Source: Willaertia magna
Lineage: Eukaryota > Heterolobosea > Eutetramitea > Acrasida > Naegleriidae
Direction of reading: 5' to 3'
DNA length: 16,273 nt
Assembly: GCA_902984215.1 (NCBI GenBank)
Contig: CADWAF010000930.1
Span: 1 to 16,273 of the forward strand
Every line of letters begins with the position of its first letter. The first letter of the stretch is position 1. Made by a program: the position numbers and the translations under genes. The notes beneath the pieces are model-generated. The model saw nothing but the letters and a program-made list of their open reading frames with translations, was not told the origin of the DNA and ran no database searches. Shown in pieces: positions 7,960 through 16,273 of this stretch.

Positions 7960-10900
7960 CTAATTTTTGAATTTACTAATTCTGGAATACATTTTGGAGG
8001 GAGCTATTCGTTGATAATTTCCCATATGCCCAGGCATTTCACCATATGATCTAGGGACTTTACCTCCCAATATTCGTTTGAAATCATCATTAAGTTCTTC
8101 TTTTGTGGGTTTTACTTCCTTTTTGGCTTTATAATATTTTCCTAGAACTCTGTATAATTCTCTGTGATTAAAAGGTGTTGGGTCAACCAATTCAATTGTA
8201 TCCTTAATTAAATCTTTTTTAATGTCATCCAATTTACAAAGAACATCCATGCTTGGTGAGGCATTTACCTCTAAGAGCCAAACATTAAGATATTCATCAA
8301 ATAATATATCATATCCATACAGCTCAAAGCTATTTGTCGGGGATATTGTGCGTTTCAAAACATTTCCAGCTGGACATATTTGTTGCTCTACACAACAAAG
8401 AGATTTTAATATAACTTCAATTACTTTAATCCACAATTCGTTGAAGGAAATATCCTCTTCTTGTAGCTTGATTTTTAATGTACCAAGAGAAATTTTGTTT
8501 ACTTGCTCATTTTCATCATTAAGGTTTTGGATGGCTGTGTTAGTAAGGTGAATAAATAAATTATCTAATTCTTTTTCATCCAATGTATATTCTTTGGAAG
8601 AAAACCTTGCAAATCCTTCATCTAAAACAAAAATAAGTGATCAAGAAAATATAACTACTTACTGTAAAGAAAAGCTTCTAGTGGATTAAAACTTGTGACT
8701 AAAACATATAATCTTAAATCAAATTTTTTACCATTACACAGTAATGGGTTGTGAATATATTGTTGTGCAATAACATGATCCCCATAGTGAAGACTAGATA
8801 TGTCCTTAATTAATCTTATACCTCAAATTGTATTAGTAAAGGGTAAGGTTTACATATTAAATTAAAGGCTTACTCACCTCTGCCTCTACTAGATGCTATT
8901 GGTTTAATGATCCAAAGGTTAGGCGTACAAGCAATCTTTCTCTAAATATATTAATGTAAATTAATCACACAAAATAATTGTAAACCTACCTTTTCAAATG
9001 TATTTACGAAATCAGAGTATTCTTGAGGAAGAATAAAGCTGTTTGGCATTATATTGAAATCCTCCCCATTTTTAACTTGTAATTGATATCTCTTTATGTT
9101 TTTTTGTAATAGGTCCTTTCTGGCCAACTGTTTGGCATTAGAGAAATGGTTCACTTTTTGCCAAACTAACATTTTGGTTTTATCAACGTGCACTTGTGAA
9201 GTCCAACTCCAACATAAATTCCAAAGATGACCATTGTAACACATTTTATAATCCCCAATTTTGTCAGTGGCTTCTTTTACAATTTGATACACTTCTTCTC
9301 TAGTTTGTTGAACTTTATAAAATCTAACCTCATCTTCACAATAATCATTTTCCATGACACTGTTCACCCAATTTTCTATATTCTCTAATTGTTTTTTTAA
9401 AAACTCTTTTTTCTCGGTAATGGTAATAAATGTAGTTGGTTCAATCGTATATAAAGTAAACATTGAATAAATGCTGGGATACAACTTAGTATAATCAAAT
9501 ACCATTTCGTTATCACAACCTAAATGTTTTTCCTTAAGTTGTTTAAAAGCATCTTCAAAATTATCTTGGCATAATTTTAAGTATTGTTTTAGAACTCGTT
9601 CATCTACATCTTGAAATTTATCCCTTAATCTTTGTAAATTACTTGAATAACCAAGGTACATTCTGTGAATAATATCTTTCATTGTTTTACTTTTTACCTT
9701 TCGCTTTTCATTTAACTCATCGTTTGTTTTGATTTTATTATTAGTGTCTTGCTTGGGTTGTGAAAATGATTGTTGTAATCTCGAATTGTAAAGTTCTTGA
9801 AAAAATTTCCAACCATTTTTGGAATTATTAATCATTTCCTCTCGTTGTCCATCCAAGTTAGCATCTATTTCAACAAAATCTTTAGGTTCTTTTGTTGATT
9901 CGTTATTCTTATACTTTGATATTTTCGAAAGAATTGAGTCATAAATGTCAAGGAATTCGGATTCTGAATCATTAATACTATTACTGCTGTTATTAATGCT
10001 CTCATTATTTTCAGTGATTACAACCAAGGATTTATCTTCATCTCCAATCTTATCAGATAATGGTATATTGCTAAAATTATCTGAAGTAGCTATACAAGGT
10101 GTCATTTTTAACATTTCATTAAGGTTATCAGCATCAACTATTAAACTATCTTCTTTTGTGTCTTCCTCTGTTTCATTATTAAGGTTAGGTGTTATACTAA
10201 ACCCTTCCTTTTCTAAGGCTAAAAATTCAGAAAAATCATTTTGTGTTTGGACTTGATTTTCCTGTTCATCTTCTCTTTCATCTGTGTAGTCAAATGGAAG
10301 AAATTGTAGTTTGCTCTCGTTGGGTGATTGCATTCTAGACGAATTGTCACAAGGCTTGTTATCCTCCAACGGTGAAGCGCAAGGGTTGGTACCTGTGACA
10401 TCAAGAGAACCTATTTCTACTTTCTCATCCACATTTCGAACTTTCTCTTGCACATCATTAATATTGGAGTTCACTTCAATGACAGAATTTTCTACATCCT
10501 TTTGAATGTCACAAACAGGAGATGATTTTTGCTCAACTTGGTTATTAACTTGTTTTTCAGGTAAGCTAATCAGTGTTTTAGAAAATGAAACACTATTGCT
10601 TCTTGTTAATTTCTTTTCAATTTGACTTGTATCTCTTCCAGAAGAAGCGCTTTTAGGTCTTCGATTCTTTTTTAGAGGAGTTTTTAATTTCTTTAATTCA
10701 TTATTCACATTATCATTATTAACATTCTTCTTTTTTTCTTTAGCTCTCTTTTGGTTTTCATGTAATTTCACAATTACATATCCAGCTGAAACAGTATATT
10801 CCTGTTTCTTTTGGTTTATAATTTGTTTTATTTTTGAAGAAACATATTTATAATTGTTATTAATTATCGGAAGATGAGTTACTTCATTGTTGTTGGCAAT

Positions 10901-11380
10901 ATTATTTACTTTCTTGTTTTCTTTGATGGGAGAAGTTTTCACTTGTTTACTTGGTGAAAACAAAGCATTTTTGTTTTTAAAAAATTGACTGTTTTGTTCC
11001 AATGACTTATTTTCTTCTACATTTTCAATTCTCATAGTTCCTCTTTTATTGAGTACGTCTTTCTTTTCTTCAGTAATAATTATACTCGTATCTTGTTGTT
11101 CATCTACTATTGGTTCCGGTGTACACTGTACTTCTTCGTTTTGTTTAAAATTTAATTCAGAATCGTCATTATCTTCAATTTTAGAATAATTATCCAATTG
11201 AGAAAGAATAGAATGATTTACATTTCTTTCCTCTAATTCCTGCATAACAATTTCCAACATTAATGATGTTTCCCTATTATCACCACTTTTACCATCCTTC
11301 AATTTATTTCTCAAGTATATTAAACATTCCTCCAATTCTTTTGTTGATAAATCATAAATATCTTCTAAAGTAATATTCAT
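7960..11380 (-). CDS. Tubulin tyrosine ligase-like (TTLL) glutamylase, four exons
   Basis: I infer exons 11380-8990, 8941-8878, 8821-8663 and 8621-7960 (phases 0, 1, 1), giving 1091 residues. The TTLL core runs from about residue 715 to 1000: [38 protein letters not shown] (ATP loop), [29 protein letters not shown] and ELYGYDI...[12 protein letters not shown], whose E and N bind metal. The family adds amino acids, mostly glutamate, to tubulin tails in flagella and basal bodies. The HLTN..IQ and VNASPS wording and the short GNYQRIAPS tail look TTLL1/TTLL9-like, with no long cationic microtubule-binding tail. Residues 50-560 are charged and disordered, with CDK-type sites (142-145, 150-153, 234-237) and a KEN motif (153-155). 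Residues 582-618 may be a CUE/UBA-like helical unit. An upstream TTG frame lacks ATG, so 11380 is the start. Confidence 0.88.
8622..8662 (-). other. TTLL intron 3 (41 nt)
   Basis: Donor GTAAGT, acceptor TTTTAG, phase 1. Removal joins EAFLY to NEGFARFSS, matching the conserved Y.EG.ARF motif. The shortest intron seen here. Confidence 0.85.
8822..8877 (-). other. TTLL intron 2 (56 nt)
   Basis: Donor GTGAGT, acceptor TTTGAG, phase 1. Removal rebuilds SSRGRG followed by IRLIKD, the expected glycine loop and strand of the family. The acceptor is GAG rather than TAG. Confidence 0.8.
8942..8989 (-). other. TTLL intron 1 (48 nt)
   Basis: Donor GTAGGT, acceptor ATTTAG, phase 0. Removal joins VNTFEK to [14 protein letters not shown], restoring the ATP-binding segment; without splicing the frame stops within 12 codons. 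Confidence 0.85.
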
Positions 11381-11462
11381 CCCATTTAATAGCCTTAAAA
11401 TCCAACAGGATAACAAACACTATTTTTTGTAATTTGAAAAAGTAAATCATTGGCGCCAAAAA
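11381..11462. promoter_or_regulatory. 82-bp bidirectional promoter
   Basis: All the DNA between the ATG of the minus-strand TTLL gene (11380) and the ATG of the + strand coiled-coil gene (11463). Both promoters and both leaders must fit here or run into coding sequence. It contains the E2F-type palindrome, an overlapping inverted CCAAT (ATTGG, 11449-11453) and a T-rich run at 11423-11428, but no TATA box. Confidence 0.75.
11450..11459. promoter_or_regulatory. Palindromic E2F-type site TTGGCGCCAA
   Basis: A perfect 10-bp palindrome extended by A residues so that the minus strand reads TTTTTGGCGCC, meeting the E2F/DP consensus TTTSSCGC. Six consecutive G/C bases (GGCGCC) in a spacer that is otherwise almost all A/T make chance less likely. 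It is 3 bp before the coiled-coil gene's ATG and about 70 bp from the TTLL ATG. Factor binding is inferred. Confidence 0.5.
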
Positions 11463-14400
11463 ATGTCTACAACAAGGAAAATCTCTAAGCCTATAGGAAT
11501 AGAAGAGTTATTAACATTTTCTTCTAAAACTGTTGGTCGTACATGTAAGAGTATAATGGATTTGAAAGATGGTTCTATCTTTTTAATGTTATTTAAAAAG
11601 ATATGGCCTAAAGTTAAATTACTTTCTCAAACAAATTGGTTTTTAAAACCAAAGAATGAAAAGGAGATTAACGCGAATTGGGAGTTAATTAAAGACGTAA
11701 TTCAATCTTTAGATTTACCTTTACAAGTTTGTCAGAAAAAAGAGATTATGAAGGGAGATTTTTCGAGTTGTTATAATTTTTTAGTAATGTGCTACTTTTT
11801 AAAATCATTAAGTGAACAACATGATTTCTCAGTTGATTTTTCACATCCAATATCTCCATACTTGGCTTCTTTTCTACAATCTAAGGCATCTGTAGAGACT
11901 CTGGTAAAGGGAGGTGCAATATCTTTAGAATCCATTAAACAACAATTCAACGATTGGGATTATGATGAGCAATTAAGTTTATTAAGCGAGACGCAAAGTG
12001 TTGTGTCAACTACGACTTCAACAAGGTGGAATATTGATGCAAATATGATTGATGAGGTTCTAGAATTAAAAGCCTCTACACCTATAATTGATCCACAACA
12101 ACCGAAAGTAAGTTAATTTTAATGTTTAATATCATACCGAATTCTTTATAGATGGTATTGAAAGAAATTGACAACGAGTTAACTGAGGAAAGATTAAGAT
12201 CTTGGGAGGAACAAATGTTAAATAGTGAGGAAGAGCAAAATGTATACCCTCAAAAAACAAATAATATATCTAACCCTTCTTTAGAAAGTGTATCAGAATC
12301 TGTACAAACTGTATTAACTGGAGGGAAATTAGAGAAAATACTCTTTAGAAATATGAAAGCAAGAAGAGAAATAGACGACCTCAAACATATGTTGGAAGAA
12401 AGTTATGAGTTAATTGAAGAATTAAAATCAAATAATAATAACAATAGCTCCTCTGATATCTACAATCTTAATGAAGATGTAAAAACTGAAGTGTTTTTAC
12501 AAAATGTAGCTTGGAAATCCGAACAAAAGAAATTAAAGGGTGAACTATTATTAACCAAAATGAGATATGAATTGGAAAGTTTAAATAGACAATTAAATTA
12601 TGTAAAACAAGAAAAAGAACAAGCAATTAAGAAATATGAAAAACAAATTACCGAGTTGAAGACAACTCATGAAAAAGAAATGATGTACTATAAAGACTCT
12701 ATCAAGGGTAAAGAAACCTCTCAACAATTAAATATATTAGTTGATAAACTTAAAGACCAAACCAATTACACTTTAGAGCTCCAAAGAATAAAAGATGAAA
12801 TAGCTTTCGAAGCTGACAAAATAAGACAAGGGGGATTACATTTAGAGGATGATGAATCAATAGAAGACGAAATTTTAAGATTAAGACAATTAAAGGTGAC
12901 ACTTATGGGACAAAATAAATCGTTAGAAGAAAATAATAATTCCCTTAAAGAAATAATTGAAACTCTGCAAGGAAATTTGAGACAAGAGCAAGAAAGAATT
13001 AATAAAATACATGAACATTATTTAATTCAAGATAAAGAAATTATGGGAGATGCAAAATCGATATTAAAGGATTTAGAAGAAAGCAGTAATGTTGATAAGG
13101 ATATATTATTAAATGGGGAATTATCTAGAAGAGAAAGAATTCTTGCTATTAAACTACAAAAACTCGAAGATGACCTTCAATTGTTGACATCTAAGTACAA
13201 TACTGAGACAGAACAACTTAAATATGAGTTGTTCAAACACCAGCAAAAACCTGGAGAATTAAAAGACTCAATATCCACTGAATTTGATTTAGAACAGAAA
13301 ATTGAACGCTTAGAATCTGAAGTTCAAAGATTAAAAAGGACAAATAACTATTTGAGAGAAAGGTCAGTGGTATTTGATAAACATAACTCTTCAAAGAGTA
13401 CTGCAAACGCCTCGACAAGTGAGGAGTCCCAACTAGATAAAAACGTTTGGATACCACTTGACTACATTGGAGAAAAAGATAATGAAGATAATACTAACTC
13501 TGAATTGAACCAACTTATAAGGCATACTAAAGAAATTATAGAGAAAGGTAAAACATTAGAGGTATTGAATGTAATTGGAAATTTGGAAAAACTTTTCTGG
13601 AAACTTATTACCGACCAAAATATTTATCAACAAAGAATAAGAAAAGCTGGTAATCAAATTTATAGATTACATACCCAATCAACTAAATTACAAGAAACTT
13701 TAAACAAACAAAAGTTAGAATTTGAACAACAGTTAGAAAAATCAAATTTACAATTTAAGAACACAGTGGAAGATATTGAATTAAATTTTCAAAAAGAAAA
13801 GGCTTCACTATTAGTTAAATTACAATTAACTGAAAGTGATTTACAAAATACACGAGAATTAAATGCATTTAGCGAAGGAAATTCTCACCTATTTGAACTA
13901 GCTTTCTCTAATGACCAAAAACGTTTCTACAATTTATTTAACAAATTGAAACAATGTAAAGCGTTAGTTTCTGCTTATGATTTGAAGGAAAATATATGGA
14001 CGCAATTAATCGATTGTCAAAGAAGAAATATTGATGTAACAGAGCAATTAGCTCTTCTAGATGCTAATTCATCTAAGCACGAAGATTTAATTCAAGAAAA
14101 AGAAAAATTAGATATAGAAGCAGCATCGTACGTTCAACAATTAGAAGCCCTTACTAATCAAAGCAATACAGAATACAGAGATATGCCAAAAGAAGAAATT
14201 GAAAATATTGTAAAAGAGGCAACCAGAGTACTGTTTGAACAAGCAAAACAAGAAAAATTGAAAACAGAAAAACTATTAAAAGAAAAGTCTGATATAATTG
14301 ATAATATTAGAAATTTAGAATCTAAAATGAAAGATTTCGAACTAGAATTAGATAAAGAAAAGAAAGGAAAAGACAGCGCAAGAAACGATCTTAAAGAATT

Positions 14401-14875
14401 AATGAAAGAAAAAAGTAAGAAAGAGGTAGAGTATCATGAACTAAAAGAAAGTCACACAAAGAAAGTTCTTGAACTGGAAAAGGTCATACAAGATTTGCGG
14501 CAACAAATAGAAGAAATGAGAACTTATTCAACTAGTTATTCATTCGTTGGTTCTTCCCCAACGATATCCTATTCAACAACAATTCACACACCAAAAACCA
14601 CAAATGCAACTCCCAATACTTTTGACAGCATAAAGTCTTCGGCAACTACAATTAATGTCAGTAACAGTAACAATACAAGTCGAGAAGTAGTGACATCTAC
14701 ATTACCATCAGTAGTGCCTACAGTAAAAGGAAATGTAAACACCTCAAATCCATATGGAACGAATTATAATTATAGTGCACCAAATCTATCCATTGATTTA
14801 AAAAAGAATTATAGCTATACCAACACTAACCTTCCTCCTGTAGTTGTACTAATATCTACATCATATAAAATTTGA
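11463..14875 (+). CDS. CH-like (Hook/NuMA-type) N-terminal domain, long coiled-coil protein
   Basis: Two exons, 11463-12107 and 12152-14875, phase 0, joining to 1122 residues. Residues about 8-130 resemble the calponin-homology-like heads of Hook and NuMA proteins: ELLTFSSKTV, then MDLKDGSIFLMLFKKIWP, then NANWELIKDVIQSLDL. Residues about 275-1005 are long, highly charged coiled coils rich in K, E, Q and L, with breaks near 315 (Asn run), 620-700 and 790-860. The last 117 residues are Ser/Thr/Asn-rich and disordered, with S-P and T-P sites. Hook and NuMA-type proteins link microtubules or motors to cargo, spindle poles or centrosomes; the divergent TTLL gene suggests a microtubule or basal-body role. 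The C-terminal 20 codons lie antisense over the 3' end of the AttH-like gene, so the exact C-terminus is less sure. Family membership is tentative. Confidence 0.75.
12108..12151 (+). other. Coiled-coil gene intron (44 nt)
   Basis: Donor GTAAGT after codon 215, acceptor TTATAG, phase 0. Without splicing the frame ends three codons later (GTA AGT TAA). Exon 2 begins with an ATG codon, which could mislead a gene caller into two genes. Confidence 0.85.
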
Positions 14876-16212
14876 TTAGTAGGTTTATAAACAATCTTTA
14901 AATGTGAAGAAACTCCCAATGCTTCAAAATCAGAAAAAAGTTTTGCCTTAAGTGGGAAAATTAAACGATTATAATCTGTCCATTTTGATTTAAAATCCAT
15001 CACAACTAAATAATTTGTAGTTTCCATTGTTAAAACTTGTCTTAAAGGAATATCTGCTTCACCTAATGAATCTTTAACAGTTGTCCATTCACTTCTATCA
15101 ACTTTAAATTGAAGTACTTTTCCGTCATTAGTATAATAAAATGTTTCTGAATATGCTACTATTTGAGTTAATTCAATGTGATGTGTGGAATTTAAACGAA
15201 TATCACCAAAAAGAGCATCTAATGTGTAAAGTGGAAAGTTTGCATATGTTCTTCCAGAACCAGCTATAATTGAAAGTTCATTTTGAATGTTATTTGATGG
15301 AATATTTACGTAATACCATCCCCATGCATATCTTTTATCACCATTGTCATGTGGAGGTGCATCTGGTAAATTAGTTCCCCAATTCATGTCACAATAACTA
15401 ATTACATTATATTTAAATAAAATACTTGTAATAATAACTTACAATCTATATCTCTTATCATGAATAGTTTGAATAATAGTATTTTGAATAGAATTACTTT
15501 GATAAGTTAATAATCCAGATACTTGACTGCTGTGAGAATAAGTATTCCATTGAATAATTCCTTTAAAATGTTCATCTGGTTTTTCCATTTGTTTTTGTCC
15601 ATAATAACCATAGATTCTATCAATTGTGAAATTCCATTGTGCTTCTAATGAACTGTCAGTATTTGTTTGGAACCATTCATTTGGTGAATTCTTTCTTAAA
15701 TTTCCACTAATTTGATAAAGACCATCTTTTAAAGGTTGGATTTCATATAATGTTTGATTTCTTTGTAATGGATTTAATACTTTTAAATGGAAATAACTAC
15801 CGTCATTTACAATCTCTAAATCTTTATATTCATAATGTTCTACCTTTTGGAATGTTTTATTGATGGTATGATCCACACATGAAAATAGAATAAACACACC
15901 ATCATATTTGCAATCTTTATTATTATTTGCAACTCTATCTTTACATAAAGATATTGCATAAGTAAAAGCATAATGTCTATTTAATTCTGTGTCTCTTAAC
16001 CAATAATACCACCATTGATAAAATGGTTCGTGACTACTATATTCTTGAATTCTAATTCTTTCGTGTATGTTTGGTGGATTTAAAATTGCTTCATAAAATG
16101 GTATTGGAATACCGGCATTGACAACACTAATGGTGATAATGGTTAGAAGAACACCAATAGTGAAATACTTCAATAGAGTATTGTTGTTTTTCATTGGTAT
16201 GGATGGTTTCAT
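14815..16212 (-). CDS. Secreted AttH/CrtC-like lipocalin-fold protein
   Basis: Exons 16212-15443 and 15397-14815 (phase 2), joined as R-F-Y-C-D-M-N-W-G, give 450 residues. A signal peptide covers residues 1-33: basic start, hydrophobic core LLKYFTIGVLLTIITISVV, likely cleavage after VNA. The first half has FYQWWYYW (65-71), YAFTYAISLC (81-90) and DGVFILFSC; the second half has YCDMNWG (258-264) followed by AWGWYYVNIP. The WWYY and Y.D.NWG ... W.WYY pattern is characteristic of the AttH/CrtC (carotenoid 1,2-hydratase-like) double-lipocalin family. Several N-x-S/T sequons (near 118, 152, 194) and cysteines fit a secreted or lysosomal glycoprotein. CrtC itself hydrates carotenoids, but no pathway neighbours are present, so activity is unknown; binding of a hydrophobic molecule is plausible. 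Its 3' end overlaps the coiled-coil gene by 61 bp. Confidence 0.75.
15398..15442 (-). other. AttH-like gene intron (45 nt)
   Basis: Donor GTAAGT, acceptor AATTAG, phase 2. Splicing restores YCDMNWG, a family motif cut by the intron; the unspliced frame meets TAA at once. Confidence 0.85.
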
Positions 16213-16273
16213 TTTTATTGCTTTTCACACCGGGTAATTTCAGTGAATTTTGAAGGTTGATTTTGAAACCGCA

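Noticed and set aside
7386..8551. Open frames antisense to the carrier (7386-7670) and to TTLL exon 4 (8222-8551)
   Set aside because: Shadows of strongly conserved coding sequence on the opposite strand.
9945..10505. Small open frames inside the TTLL first exon (9945-10256, 10219-10404, 10311-10505)
   Set aside because: They lie in other frames of a long low-complexity coding region and show no family features.
13233..13457. Minus-strand open frame inside the coiled-coil gene
   Set aside because: Antisense to coiled-coil coding sequence; no supporting signal.
1..16273. Dictyostelid origin
   Set aside because: Not excluded, but spacers such as 5815-6240 are too G+C-rich, introns are very short, and a TTLL gene is less expected in a lineage without cilia.

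Overview
The window reads as nuclear DNA of an AT-rich, gene-dense single-celled eukaryote. The evidence is GT..AG introns of only 41-56 nt, a TATA box, an AATAAA signal, and eukaryote-only families: F-box/LRR, RCC1 propeller, mitochondrial carrier, tubulin tyrosine ligase-like (TTLL) enzyme and a CH-like coiled-coil protein. A TTLL enzyme implies modified tubulin, usually flagellar or centriolar. Compact, intron-poor genes of about 30% GC with Asn-rich stretches fit a heterolobosean amoeboflagellate such as Naegleria. That assignment is an inference from style, not from a marker gene.

Layout: bases 1-1865 are an extreme AT block (about 6% GC by hand count) with no gene. Next come a + strand F-box/LRR gene (1996-3642), and on the minus strand a degenerate RCC1-repeat gene (4719-3736) and a DUF167/YggU-family gene resembling human C15orf40 (5814-4945). 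A 426-bp divergent promoter region follows, with an E2F-like site, a TGACTCA bZIP-type site and a canonical TATA box. It leads to a + strand gene for a small disordered protein with a KEN motif (6241-6870), then a mitochondrial carrier (7012-7959). A four-exon minus-strand TTLL gene (11380-7960) ends on the very next base after the carrier's stop codon. It shares an 82-bp divergent promoter, holding a palindromic TTGGCGCCAA E2F-type site, with a + strand CH-like/coiled-coil gene (11463-14875, one intron). The last gene (16212-14815, minus, one intron) encodes a secreted AttH/CrtC-like lipocalin-fold protein, and its 3' end overlaps the coiled-coil gene's 3' end by 61 bp.

The most coherent functional unit is the head-to-head TTLL / coiled-coil pair: a tubulin-modifying enzyme and a probable microtubule- or basal-body-associated coiled-coil protein under one tiny promoter with a cell-cycle-type site. 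The TTLL protein also carries CDK-type sites, a KEN motif and a possible CUE/UBA-like helical segment in front of its catalytic domain. The small disordered gene at 6241 likewise has a KEN motif beside a CDK-type site. Together these hint at cell-cycle-controlled microtubule genes, but that reading is inferred.
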